Source: Brevibacillus fluminis
GTDB taxonomy: Bacteria; Bacillota; Bacilli; Brevibacillales; Brevibacillaceae
NCBI RefSeq assembly: GCF_003710825.1
Contig: NZ_RHHQ01000028.1
Span: 124,001-188,000 of the forward strand
Length of the DNA stretch: 64,000 nucleotides
Direction of reading: 5' to 3'
In this document: positions 24,265-32,705 of the stretch, piece after piece
How the letters are laid out: each line of letters begins with the position of its first letter
Numbering within the stretch: position 1 is the stretch's first letter
Position numbers and translations under genes: made by a program
The notes under the pieces: model-generated
What the model was told of the DNA's origin: nothing
Database searches by the model: none
The model's input: the letters and a program-made list of their open reading frames with translations, nothing else

Positions 24265-25254
24265 TTGATTCAAGAAGCTGTAATGGATGAGGGTGTTCCT
24301 GGTCTGCCCAAGGTGGATGTATTACAGCGGTGGGTCGCCGAACATCGTACGATGGCCTCTTTAGGAAAAGTTGCCAGCTATATCCCTGCATTGGCCAAGG
24401 TGGATCCGATGCAGCTGGGCATCTGCATCATTGAACCGAGAGGCACGATGATGACCGCAGGAGACTGGCAAGTGCCCTTTACGATGCAAAGCATTGCCAA
24501 AGTGGTCGGCTTTATCGCCGCCTGCTGCCATTGGGGCATCCCATACGTTTTGGACCGGGTGGATGTCGAGCCGACTGGCGATGCGTTCAATTCCATCATA
24601 CGCTTGGAAATGCACAAGCCGGGCAAGCCATTCAATCCGATGATCAATGCGGGAGCGATTACCGTCTCTTCGTTGCTGCCGGGAGACTCATCGGAACAAA
24701 AACTGGATTATTTGTACGGAATATTCCAAAAAGTAACAGGTGCAAGGCCGGCAGTGGATGAAGAAGTGTTCCAGTCCGAATGGATGAACGCGCACCGAAA
24801 CCGAGCGTTGGCTCATTATTTGAAAGATACCGGCTACCTGGCGTGCGAGGTAGAGGAGGCACTGGAAGTGTACTTGAAGCAGTGCTCGATCCAGGTCAAC
24901 ACGGAGCAGATCGCCATGATTGGATTGGTCCTGGCGCTCGACGGCTTTCATCCGATGTCCCGCAAACAGGTTTTCCCGAAGGAAATCGTGAGACTGGCCA
25001 AAGCGCTGATGCTGACATGCGGCATGTACGACGCTTCCGGCAAATTCGCGGCGAATGTCGGGCTTCCAGCCAAAAGCGGCGTTTCCGGTGGCATCATGAC
25101 ACTGGTTCCCGCCAACCGCAGAAGCCATGCGTCTTTTCCTGATGGATGCGGCATCGGCATTTTTGGACCCGCCATCGATGCGTGCGGGAACAGCGTCGCA
25201 GGTGTCTCCCTGCTAAAGGAAATGGCACGGGAATGGGATATCAGCATCTTTTGA
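24265..25254 (+). CDS. glsA: Glutaminase
   Basis: A 329-residue serine-type glutaminase of the beta-lactamase fold, converting glutamine to glutamate and ammonia. The catalytic Ser-x-x-Lys is in TMQSIAKVVGF (about 77-87). NPMINAGAI (about 128-136) and SGVSGGIM (about 272-279) are hallmarks of the family. The frame opens 30 codons earlier, but GGGGGGAAG precedes the TTG at 24265 and the upstream part lacks family features. It is followed 57 bases later by the symporter, with which it forms the GlnL-controlled operon. Confidence 0.95.
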   Translation: MIQEAVMDEGVPGLPKVDVLQRWVAEHRTMASLGKVASYIPALAKVDPMQLGICIIEPRGTMMTAGDWQVPFTMQSIAKVVGFIAACCHWGIPYVLDRVDVEPTGDAFNSIIRLEMHKPGKPFNPMINAGAITVSSLLPGDSSEQKLDYLYGIFQKVTGARPAVDEEVFQSEWMNAHRNRALAHYLKDTGYLACEVEEALEVYLKQCSIQVNTEQIAMIGLVLALDGFHPMSRKQVFPKEIVRLAKALMLTCGMYDASGKFAANVGLPAKSGVSGGIMTLVPANRRSHASFPDGCGIGIFGPAIDACGNSVAGVSLLKEMAREWDISIF

Positions 25255-25311
25255 CGCAGGTGTTTTTCTCACACCTTTTCTAACCAAAAATCTTTTCTAC
25301 GAGGTGACAGT

Positions 25312-26736
25312 ATGCAACAATTTTTACTGGATGCAACAGGCGCTATCAACGATTTCATTTGGTCTTATGTCCTCATCTTCATGCTTGTTGTACTTGGTCT
25401 GGTTTTTACGTTCAAGGGCAGATTTTTGCAAATCCGTATGATCCGGGACATGCTGGACGCGATCCGCGAAGGGAAAAAAGGTACGGCAGGCGGCATATCG
25501 CCGTTCCAGGCGTTCTGTATTTCCATGGCCGCACGCGTCGGCACGGGCAACATCACCGGGATCGCCATCGCGATTGCCTTGGGCGGCCCGGGTTCTGTCT
25601 TCTGGATGTGGCTGATTGCCATTATCGGTTCCGCGTCGAGTTTTGTGGAGAGCACGCTGGCGCAAATTTATAAGGTGAAGGACAATGGCGGCTTCCGTGG
25701 CGGCCCGGCCTATTATATGGAAAAAGGGTTGAATAAAAGATGGATGGGCGCCCTTTTTGCGGTGTTGATCACCTTGTCGTTCGGTCTCGTCTTTAATGCA
25801 GTTCAGTCCAACACCATGGCGATCGCATTCGAAAATTCGTTCGGCTCCGACCGCCTGATTATGGGGCTGATCATGACGGTCGCGTTCGCCGGCATCATTT
25901 TTGGTGGGGTAAAACGCATTGCCAAATGGTCGGAGTACATCGTCATCGTGCTGGCAGTTCTGTACATCGGCATGGCCATGTTTATCATGCTGATGAACAT
26001 AACCAAAATGCCGGAAGTCATCGCGTTGATTGTCAAAAATGCGTTCGGCTTCGAGCAATTCGCAGGCGGTACGCTCGGCGCGGCTCTGATGAACGGGGTG
26101 AAGCGCGGCCTGTTCTCGAATGAAGCGGGTATGGGTAGCGCGCCAAACGCGGCAGCAACCGCGACGACAAGCCATCCAGTGAAGCAAGGTCTGATTCAAG
26201 CGTTCGGCGTATTGACCGACACGCTGGTAATTTGTACGAGCACGGCGTTCATCATCTTGCTTTCCGGAGCGTACAAACAGCAAGGCTTGAGCGGCATCGA
26301 GCTGTCCCAAGCGGCGCTCAGTACCCATATCGGTTCCTGGGCATCCGCGTTCCTTGCCATCATGGTGTTCCTGTTTGCTTTCAGCACGCTGATCGGGAAC
26401 TACTATTACGGTGAAACGAACATCGAGTTTTTGAAAACGAACAAAACATGGCTCATGCTGTACCGTGTTTGTGTGTTGGCCATGGTGATGTTCGGGGCAG
26501 TGGCGAAAGTGCAGCTGGTTTGGGACTTGGCCGACCTGTTTATGGGCCTGATGGTAATCGTCAACCTGATCGCGATCTTCCTGCTGTCCAAAGTCGCGTT
26601 TGCTGCGCTGCACGATTATCAGCGTCAGAAAAAAGCGGGCAAAGATCCGGTCTTTTACAGCGACAGCATTCCGGGTCTGGATCTCGAAGCGTGGGAGCCT
26701 GCTCCAGCTGTGAAGAAAATCGAAAACGTGGGATAA
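25312..26736 (+). CDS. glnT: Glutamine/alanine:Na+ symporter (AGCS family)
   Basis: A 474-residue symporter with about eleven helices. AGCS motifs are SPFQAFCISMAARVGTGNI (in part, about 60-77), GGPGSVFWMW (about 87-96), GGFRGGPAYYMEKG (about 124-137) and RGLFSNEAGMGSAPNAAATA (in part, about 265-283). In this operon the substrate is most likely glutamine, as for GlnT of Bacillus subtilis. The ribosome binding site is GAGGTGAC. A strong terminator follows. Confidence 0.95.
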   Translation: MQQFLLDATGAINDFIWSYVLIFMLVVLGLVFTFKGRFLQIRMIRDMLDAIREGKKGTAGGISPFQAFCISMAARVGTGNITGIAIAIALGGPGSVFWMWLIAIIGSASSFVESTLAQIYKVKDNGGFRGGPAYYMEKGLNKRWMGALFAVLITLSFGLVFNAVQSNTMAIAFENSFGSDRLIMGLIMTVAFAGIIFGGVKRIAKWSEYIVIVLAVLYIGMAMFIMLMNITKMPEVIALIVKNAFGFEQFAGGTLGAALMNGVKRGLFSNEAGMGSAPNAAATATTSHPVKQGLIQAFGVLTDTLVICTSTAFIILLSGAYKQQGLSGIELSQAALSTHIGSWASAFLAIMVFLFAFSTLIGNYYYGETNIEFLKTNKTWLMLYRVCVLAMVMFGAVAKVQLVWDLADLFMGLMVIVNLIAIFLLSKVAFAALHDYQRQKKAGKDPVFYSDSIPGLDLEAWEPAPAVKKIENVG

Positions 26737-26759
26737 GCCCATGCGCTTGCCGCGAAACG

Positions 26760-26797
26760 AAGAAGTCTGATGCGAATGTCAGGCTTCTTTTTTTTAT
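26760..26797 (+). terminator. Terminator of the glsA-glnT operon
   Basis: AAGAAGTCTGA (26760-26770) with TCAGGCTTCTT (26779-26789), one G-T pair, followed by a run of Ts. Confidence 0.87.
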
Positions 26798-26820
26798 GCA
26801 GATCTTCCGCTGGCAAGTGA

Positions 26821-26849
26821 TTGACGTATGCGCGAAGGAGAGGTATACT
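26821..26849 (+). promoter_or_regulatory. Sigma-A promoter of the MarR-SDR operon
   Basis: TTGACG (26821-26826), a 17-base spacer, TATACT (26844-26849): a near-consensus vegetative promoter. Transcription should begin around 26856. Confidence 0.82.
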
Positions 26850-26861
26850 CAAAATGTTAAA

Positions 26862-26880
26862 AATATTAACTATTAATATT
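26862..26880 (+). promoter_or_regulatory. Probable MarR operator (8-3-8 palindrome)
   Basis: AATATTAA, CTA, TTAATATT: a perfect 19-base dyad lying just after the predicted transcription start and 29 bases before the MarR start codon. The size and position fit an autorepressor site for the MarR protein encoded next. Confidence 0.72.
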
Positions 26881-26908
26881 GTGAATTATGAAGAGGTGAT
26901 ACGCCATT

Positions 26909-27349
26909 ATGAAGGAGAAAGAAGAGCTAGCCAAGCTGCTGTCAGTTATGTCCTACAAATTTGTAGTGGCCTACGGCAAAATTTTGGACAGCGATCTATC
27001 CGGTTCACAAGTATACATTTTGCAAATTCTGGAGGCAGAGGGCGCCAAAAAAAGCTCTGAGCTGGCCGAACGGCTTGAAATCAGCTTGCCCGCCGTGACG
27101 AACTTGACGAACAAGCTGGTGGCAAAGTCGTACATCGAGCGGATTGTGCCGGAGCATGACAGGCGGGTTACGATGCTGCATCTGACGCCACAAGGCAGCG
27201 ATGTCCTGACGGTCGTCAATGAGAAATACGCCACATTGACCGATGCGCTGTGGACCGGCTTTTCCGACGACGAATACGCACAGCTTCTTTCCTTGTATAA
27301 AAAGATGGTCGCCAATCTGGACCAATACAAAGACAGCCATAAGGAGTGA
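26909..27349 (+). CDS. MarR-family regulator
   Basis: A 146-residue winged-helix dimer-type regulator: helix-turn-helix in KKSSELAERLEISLPAVTNL (about 47-66), then the wing with the typical PEHDRRVTMLHLTPQG (about 80-95). It probably represses its own operon through the palindrome between promoter and start, and releases it on binding a small molecule. The dehydrogenase gene begins six bases after its stop, so its substrate or product may be the ligand. Confidence 0.92.
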   Translation: MKEKEELAKLLSVMSYKFVVAYGKILDSDLSGSQVYILQILEAEGAKKSSELAERLEISLPAVTNLTNKLVAKSYIERIVPEHDRRVTMLHLTPQGSDVLTVVNEKYATLTDALWTGFSDDEYAQLLSLYKKMVANLDQYKDSHKE

Positions 27350-27355
27350 TTGAAT

Positions 27356-28123
27356 ATGACAGCAACACAAACACAACCGATCCAAGTCGCGCTGGTAACC
27401 GGAGCGGGCAGCGGCATGGGGCGCGCAACTAGCCTGAAGCTGGCGGAGATGGGCATGAAGATGGTGCTCGTTGACTTTAATGAGCAGACGGGCGAAGAGA
27501 CGCTCACGATGGTCCGTGAAAAGGGTGGCGAAGGCATTTTTGTTCGGGCCAATGTCGCTGATAGCGCGGATGTGCAAAACTACGTCAACCAAGCGGTCAA
27601 AACCTATGGACGCATCGATGTGTTCTTCAACAACGCCGGGATTATCCAAAAGCCGTATTTGCTAGCGGACATTCCGGAGGAAGAGTTCGACCGTGTCGTC
27701 TCTGTCAATTTGAAAGGGGTATTCCTCGGCTTGAAATACGTGATCAAGGTGATGGAGCAGCAAGGCTCGGGCAACATCATCAACACCGCATCTACGGCAG
27801 GTCTGAAGAGTGAGCATAGTCTGGCGGTTTATTCGGCGACGAAGCATGCGGTCGTCGGGATCACCAAATCGGCAGCGATGGAGTATGTGAAAAAAGGCAT
27901 CCGCGTCAATGCGGTCTGCCCTGGAGGCGTACAGACCAATCTGGTGGCAGGCCTGGAGAAAACGATTCAGGAAACAGGCCAAGTGCCGGAGATTCAATTC
28001 CCTCGCATCGGACGCATGGCTGATTCCGAGGAAATCGCCAATGTAGTGGTATTCCTCGCTTCGCCAGGGTCCAGCTACATGACTGGCTCGATTATTGCGG
28101 TTGACGGCGGACTCACGCTGTAA
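27356..28123 (+). CDS. Short-chain dehydrogenase/reductase
   Basis: A 255-residue SDR oxidoreductase. The cofactor loop is TGAGSGMG; Asp in LVDFNE favours NAD(H); NNAG at about 87-90; catalytic Ser in NTASTAGL; Tyr-Lys in AVYSATKHA. The end MTGSIIAVDGGLTL is typical. ATG 27356 follows AAGGAGTGA. It is the second gene of the MarR operon. The substrate is unknown. Confidence 0.92.
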   Translation: MTATQTQPIQVALVTGAGSGMGRATSLKLAEMGMKMVLVDFNEQTGEETLTMVREKGGEGIFVRANVADSADVQNYVNQAVKTYGRIDVFFNNAGIIQKPYLLADIPEEEFDRVVSVNLKGVFLGLKYVIKVMEQQGSGNIINTASTAGLKSEHSLAVYSATKHAVVGITKSAAMEYVKKGIRVNAVCPGGVQTNLVAGLEKTIQETGQVPEIQFPRIGRMADSEEIANVVVFLASPGSSYMTGSIIAVDGGLTL

Positions 28124-28148
28124 GCAACGAAACGTACACATTACAAAG

Positions 28149-28182
28149 GAGCGGCAGACGATGTCTGTTGCTCTTTTTTTCG
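28149..28182 (+). terminator. Terminator of the MarR-SDR operon
   Basis: GAGCGGCAGAC (28149-28159) with GTCTGTTGCTC (28163-28173), two G-T pairs, then TTTTTTT. Confidence 0.87.
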
Positions 28183-28201
28183 TTGACCAACATTCCGAAG
28201 A

Positions 28202-28225
28202 AGTGTCATACTGTCATAAGACACT
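28202..28225 (+). promoter_or_regulatory. Repeat motif upstream of the GntR gene
   Basis: AGTGTC (28202-28207) is inverted as GACACT (28220-28225). Within it TGTCATA occurs twice in direct orientation, at 28204 and 28212, eight bases apart. This is a likely regulator site about 60-80 bases before the GntR start; autoregulation is the simplest reading. Confidence 0.45.
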
Positions 28226-28282
28226 ATGCAACTCGCACACATATTGATGATTGATACATACAGAAGAGGGAGGCCGGTCCGC

Positions 28283-29242
28283 TTGCGCTTTACCATCGAT
28301 GAAAAATTGTCGCTGCCGATCCATGTGCAGCTGAAGGAACAGCTGAAAAGCTTGATCCAGCAAGGCTTGTATCAGCCGAATGACCAGCTGCCGAGCGTCC
28401 GTGAGCTGGCGGGGTTTTTGCGGATCAACCGCAATACCGTACAAAAGGCCTACACAGAGCTTGAGCAGGATGGCTTTGTCGGCAGCCGATGCGGCATCGG
28501 AATGTTCGTCGCTCCCGATGCCGCCGATAAGTTCCACGCGATGCAAGATGAGCTGCTCAATCAAACGATCTTGGCGCTGGATGCGCAAGGGATCAACATT
28601 TCGGAATTCGCCTTCGCGTTGCTCGCTCGCCATCAGGTGCGATGCGCAGAGCGGGGAATGCGACCTGTCTTGTTGTTTGTTGAATGCACTCCATCACAGG
28701 CAGCGGAGCTGGCAAGCGAGCTGGCTACGGAAACAGGCTATGTGGTGAAGCCGTGCGTGCTGCGTGACCTGTCTGCACAGGAAGCGAGCTTCCGCAGCGG
28801 CGATTACGATCTGATTGTCACCACGTTTTTGCATGTGGAAGAGGTGGAGGAATACTTGGGACAGCTTGCGCTGGAAAAGCGGCTGCCTGTTGCGGCGTGT
28901 CTGCTGGAATCGAACATTCTTGCCATGAAACGGCTGCAAGGCTTGCCGAAAGGAAGCCGCGTGGGCATCGCTTGCGCAACATGGGAGGGAACCGGCAACA
29001 TCCGCAAATCAATTATCCAATCAGGGCTGGATCACGTGGAGCTGGTTGAAGGAGCCGGGGAAGCGCCGGAAACACTGCCCTTCCTGTTGAGCCAGACGGC
29101 ATGCATCGTTTGCTCCAGCTATGTCGCCCCTTTGATTCAGGCTTTTTCCCCCACCATGCCCGTCATTATTGACGACCAGACCCTCACGAAGCAATCGATC
29201 CGCCTGATCAGCCACATGATGGAAGGAGGTGCGCGAACATGA
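28283..29242 (+). CDS. GntR-family regulator (YhcF-like) with extra C-terminal domain
   Basis: A 319-residue regulator. The N-terminal winged helix (about 1-75) contains QLPSVRELAGFLRINRNTVQ (about 36-55) and YTELEQDGFVGSRCGIGMFV (in part). Residues about 110-319 form a Rossmann-like sensor region (RPVLLFVECTPSQAAEL, DYDLIVTTFLHVEEVEEYL, GSRVGIACATWEGTGNIRKSI in part) seen in some GntR proteins but not in the FadR, HutC or MocR classes. TTG 28283 behind AGGGAGG is chosen, as the codons above it lack a ribosome binding site. The start of the DMT exporter overlaps its stop. Confidence 0.85.
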   Translation: MRFTIDEKLSLPIHVQLKEQLKSLIQQGLYQPNDQLPSVRELAGFLRINRNTVQKAYTELEQDGFVGSRCGIGMFVAPDAADKFHAMQDELLNQTILALDAQGINISEFAFALLARHQVRCAERGMRPVLLFVECTPSQAAELASELATETGYVVKPCVLRDLSAQEASFRSGDYDLIVTTFLHVEEVEEYLGQLALEKRLPVAACLLESNILAMKRLQGLPKGSRVGIACATWEGTGNIRKSIIQSGLDHVELVEGAGEAPETLPFLLSQTACIVCSSYVAPLIQAFSPTMPVIIDDQTLTKQSIRLISHMMEGGART

Positions 29243-30180
29243 GCCAACCAGCCGTTTTAAATCCGGCCAAATTTCCCCAATCGCAATGGCTTGCTGACGG
29301 GGCTGTGCTTTTGGTCGCGATTTTCTGGGGGTCGAGCTTTCTCGTTTCCAAGCAGGCGCTGGCCGTCTATCCGCTTTTTCTCTTTTTGTTTGTCCGGTTT
29401 TCGATCAGCTGCCTTTTGCTCATTCCGATTTCCTGGCGGCAATTACGTCAAGCTTCCCGGGAAACGTGGCGGATTGGTACGATATTCGGGTCGTTTCTCT
29501 TTGGTATATTCGTGCTGGAGACGCTTGGGGTCATGTACACGTCCGCGACGAATGCGGGGTTCATCATCAGCTTGTGCGTCGTGCTCGTGCCTCTGATCGA
29601 GGGCATCATCCAGAAGCGTTTTCCCAGTATGCTTCTGCTTGGCGCTGTGCTGCTGTCCGTTTTGGGGACGGGGCTATTGACGCTCAAGCAAGGCTATCAA
29701 TTCAACATAGGCGACGTCTTGATCCTCGCGGCAGCCGTTACACGCGCATGCTTCATGATTATGACACAGCGCCTGACGCGCGGACGGCAGGTCGATTCCG
29801 CTGCATTGAACGTCGTACAGCTAGGCAGCGTGGCGGTGATGGCGGGAGTGGTCTCATTCTTTTCCTACCAGATGGAAAATCTGCTGCCGCATACGGGCAC
29901 ACTGTGGGTAGCATTGCTCTATTTGGCGTTGTTTTGCACCATCTATGCGTTCTATGTCCAGCTTTCCTTTATCCGGCGTACCTCACCGACCAGGGCAGGG
30001 GTGCTGCTCGGGACGGAGCCTCTGTTCGCGGCGCTGTTCGGCGTGGCGCTCGGCGGAGAGGAGCTGTCTATTCTAGGCTGGGTCGGCGGCTTCTGCATGG
30101 TCGCAGGCACGTTTATCGGAAGGTATGCGGAAGAGAAGCGCAGCCGCAACCTGGTGACAGAAGCGCGAGACAAGAGGTGA
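29239..30180 (+). CDS. DMT-superfamily (EamA) transporter
   Basis: A 313-residue membrane protein with ten helices in two EamA repeats: AIFWGSSFLVSKQAL (first, about 27-41), and the second repeat's SFIRRTSPTRAGVLLGTEPLFAALFG (in part). These proteins export amino acids or metabolites, or import compatible solutes. ATG 29239 overlaps the GntR stop (ATGA) and follows AAGGAGG, so it is co-translated with the regulator that probably controls it. Confidence 0.92.
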   Translation: MSQPAVLNPAKFPQSQWLADGAVLLVAIFWGSSFLVSKQALAVYPLFLFLFVRFSISCLLLIPISWRQLRQASRETWRIGTIFGSFLFGIFVLETLGVMYTSATNAGFIISLCVVLVPLIEGIIQKRFPSMLLLGAVLLSVLGTGLLTLKQGYQFNIGDVLILAAAVTRACFMIMTQRLTRGRQVDSAALNVVQLGSVAVMAGVVSFFSYQMENLLPHTGTLWVALLYLALFCTIYAFYVQLSFIRRTSPTRAGVLLGTEPLFAALFGVALGGEELSILGWVGGFCMVAGTFIGRYAEEKRSRNLVTEARDKR

Positions 30181-30184
30181 ACAC

Positions 30185-31726
30185 ATGGAAAATACCCCTT
30201 TTACCGTAGAGCGGCTGCTGCAGCTGCCTGTCTTTAAAGGCGCAAAGGTGATGGCGGGCCACGCGGGCTTAACGAATGAGATTTATTACATCGACAGCAT
30301 GGAAATGCCGGATTTGACCGGATGGCTGCGCCCCAACGAGCTGATTTTGACAACGGGCTATTCGTTTCGTCACGAGCCGATGATGCTGTGCCGCCTGCTC
30401 GACGAAATGCACCGTGTGGGCGGATCGGCGGTCGGGATCAAAACGCGGCGCGTCTTGCAGGAAGTACCGGGGGAAGCGCTGCAAAAAAGCAATTTGTACA
30501 ACATTCCGCTATTTGACATTCCGCTTGAGGTGCCGTTTATCGATATGACGCACACGGTGATGGACAAGATTTTACAGCGGCAGGCATACATGCTCCGCGA
30601 AGTGCGGGAGGTCAATCAGCAGTTCACCAACATGGTGCTCAATCGGCGGACGACGGAGCTGGTAGTGCTGGTCGGACATCTGCTCTCGTGCGAGGCGGCT
30701 GTGTTGAATCAAGATGAGGAAGTCGAGAGCTGCACGGCGCGCTTTGTGTCGGCAGCGATCGTGGAAAAACGGCCGATCCAGGTGGGCAGCAGAGTGACCG
30801 GCTACCTGGCGATCACGCGGGCGCTGGCCGATTCCGAGCATTTTGAGCAAATGTGCCTCGATCATGCGATTACGGTGCTGGCGATCGAGTTTACCATCCG
30901 GCAATCGCAGCAGCTGCATCGGGAGCGCGAGCAGGAATCGTTTTTGGTCGAGCTGTTTTCCGGCTCCGCTCATCAGGAAGATTTGCTTCGCTATCGTGCC
31001 AAGCAGCTCGGCATCCCCGCAGGTACGAACCAATATGTGATCGTGATGCGCATCCACAGCAAAGGCGAGGAGATAACGAAGCTGTACAACCACTATTTAC
31101 AAAGGATCAACAAGCTGGGCGCATATGCGCGAAAAGGTGTAATCATCAATGACTCGCTCATCGTCCTGTGCGCCACCGCCCAAAGCGACGCGGAGAAGCA
31201 GAAGGAGGAGGTCAGCCATCTGCTGGCGGAGTTGACACAAAAGACGGAGGAGATCGGCACCCATTTTCAGCTGTCTGTCGGGATCGGCGGCACGCGCGAA
31301 CAGCTTGCTGACGTCCCGGAAAGCTGCAAGGAGGCGCAAAAGGCAATCGCGATCGGCCAGCATACGCTGCCCAAGCAGGAAGTGATCCATTTCCACGAGG
31401 TACTGGTGGAGGATCTGCTGTTGGACGTATCGGACCATCCGGTGCTTGCATCCTTGACCTCCATGCTGATTGAACCGGTGGTTGCCTACGACAAGGAGTA
31501 CGGCACCGAGCTTTTTGCGACGCTGGGAGCGTTTCTCCGATCGGGGGGCAATACGAAGCGGGTGGCGGAGGAGCTGTTCATCCACCGCAATTCCGTGCTA
31601 TATCGGCTGGAGCGGATCAGCGAGATTCTCCAAACCGATCTGAATGATGCGGAGGTGCGATTCCGCCTGGATGTGGCCATGCGTGCATGGAAAACGCGAG
31701 GCGCAGACGTTCATTCGATTATGTAA
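30185..31726 (+). CDS. PucR-family transcriptional regulator
   Basis: A 513-residue regulator. The N-terminal PucR domain (about 5-125) contains MEMPDLTGWLRPNELILTTG. A middle GGDEF-like region (about 280-390) precedes the C-terminal helix-turn-helix (about 445-505) with GGNTKRVAEELFIHRNSVLY and RLERISEILQTDL. PucR proteins activate purine, amino acid or polyamine breakdown genes. It sits five bases after the DMT gene and about 215 bases before the IclR-OPT cluster, either of which it may control. Confidence 0.9.
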   Translation: MENTPFTVERLLQLPVFKGAKVMAGHAGLTNEIYYIDSMEMPDLTGWLRPNELILTTGYSFRHEPMMLCRLLDEMHRVGGSAVGIKTRRVLQEVPGEALQKSNLYNIPLFDIPLEVPFIDMTHTVMDKILQRQAYMLREVREVNQQFTNMVLNRRTTELVVLVGHLLSCEAAVLNQDEEVESCTARFVSAAIVEKRPIQVGSRVTGYLAITRALADSEHFEQMCLDHAITVLAIEFTIRQSQQLHREREQESFLVELFSGSAHQEDLLRYRAKQLGIPAGTNQYVIVMRIHSKGEEITKLYNHYLQRINKLGAYARKGVIINDSLIVLCATAQSDAEKQKEEVSHLLAELTQKTEEIGTHFQLSVGIGGTREQLADVPESCKEAQKAIAIGQHTLPKQEVIHFHEVLVEDLLLDVSDHPVLASLTSMLIEPVVAYDKEYGTELFATLGAFLRSGGNTKRVAEELFIHRNSVLYRLERISEILQTDLNDAEVRFRLDVAMRAWKTRGADVHSIM

Positions 31727-31761
31727 GCCGTGAAACCTTGATATGATCAGCTGTTTGTGAA

Positions 31762-31788
31762 CGTGCCCAAAAAGGGGCACGATCTTTT
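31762..31788 (+). terminator. Weak terminator after the PucR gene
   Basis: CGTGCCC (31762-31768) with GGGCACG (31775-31781), followed by ATCTTTT. The T-run is poor. Confidence 0.45.
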
Positions 31789-31821
31789 GGGTCGCTTTCC
31801 ATAGGGGGAAGCGGCTCGTTT

Positions 31822-31851
31822 TTGTTAAAGTGTAAATACACAGAATATAAA
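31822..31851 (+). promoter_or_regulatory. Promoter of the IclR-OPT cluster
   Basis: TTGTTA (31822-31827), 18-base spacer, TATAAA (31846-31851). The spacer holds a GTGTA-AA-TACAC dyad (31830-31841), so a regulator bound there would block the polymerase. Confidence 0.6.
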
Positions 31852-31899
31852 CAAAGAAACGTAAATTTCGATTGGGGGCGTTGCAGCATGCGTATATAT

Positions 31900-31914
31900 A
31901 GAACCACTGGTTCT
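31900..31914 (+). promoter_or_regulatory. Perfect palindrome, candidate IclR operator
   Basis: AGAACCA-C-TGGTTCT, a 15-base perfect palindrome. A second, looser GTTC/GAAC pair overlaps it (31910-31925). It lies in the predicted leader, 27 bases before the IclR start. IclR-type regulators often bind palindromes of about this size next to their own gene. Confidence 0.6.
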
Positions 31915-31940
31915 TTATTCGGAACAGGGGAAGCGGTCTT

Positions 31941-32690
31941 ATGTTAAAGACTCTGGATCAAGCGTTGAAGCTCTTGCAATATTTCACGCGGGAGCGCCCG
32001 CAGTGGGGCGTGCGTGAGTTAGCCGCCGAGATGGAGATGAGCCATACCGTTGCGTACCGCATGTTGGTTACGTTTACACGGCACGGTCTCTTGACGCAAG
32101 AACCTGAGACCAAGAAGTATCGACTGGGCCTGAAGGTGCTGGAATACGGGGGGATTATCCGCGACCAGCTCAACATCACCGATATCATCTACCCAGTTAT
32201 GAAGGCGCTCTCAGACAAAACCGGTGAATCGATTTTTCTTACATGGCTGGACGGTTCAGACGGCATTTGTACCGAGATCGTGGAAAGTAATCAGAGCATC
32301 AAGTATGCCTTGAACGTAGGAAGCCGGACGCCGCTGTATGCCGGAGCATCCAATAAGGTGATCATGGCCTACATGCCGATCGATGTGATCAAGGCGATTT
32401 TGGAAAAAGGCTTACAGCCAAAAACGCCCAATACGATCGCGAACCGGGAATCCCTTCTGCAAAACCTAGAGACAATAAAAAAAGCAGGATGGGCGTATTC
32501 TCTCGGTGAGTACACGGAGGACACATTCGGTGTGGCCATGCCGATTTTTGACAGTAGCGGGAAGCCGGTCGCTTCATTGACGATCGCCGGCCCCAAGTAC
32601 CGAATGTCGGATGAAAAAGTGCCGGAGATGGTAGATGCGCTCCGGAAGTCAATCGATAGCATTCATCAAATCGTACAGCAAATTATGTAA
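31941..32690 (+). CDS. IclR-family transcriptional regulator
   Basis: A 249-residue regulator: N-terminal winged helix (about 1-65) with GVRELAAEMEMSHTVAYRML, and the IclR effector domain (about 80-245), recognisable by YALNVGSRTPLYAGASNKVIMAYM (in part) and ASLTIAGPKYRM. It heads a run of five downstream genes on the same strand with short gaps, so it is the likely local switch for the OPT-DUF917-DUF1177 pathway, with the pathway compound as effector. Confidence 0.93.
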   Translation: MLKTLDQALKLLQYFTRERPQWGVRELAAEMEMSHTVAYRMLVTFTRHGLLTQEPETKKYRLGLKVLEYGGIIRDQLNITDIIYPVMKALSDKTGESIFLTWLDGSDGICTEIVESNQSIKYALNVGSRTPLYAGASNKVIMAYMPIDVIKAILEKGLQPKTPNTIANRESLLQNLETIKKAGWAYSLGEYTEDTFGVAMPIFDSSGKPVASLTIAGPKYRMSDEKVPEMVDALRKSIDSIHQIVQQIM

Positions 32691-32705
32691 ATGGGGGAGC
32701 AACCT

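Noticed and set aside
25324..26742. Minus-strand open frame (about 472 codons) opposite glnT
   Set aside because: Same composition bias, fully antisense to a clear AGCS symporter; no start signals.
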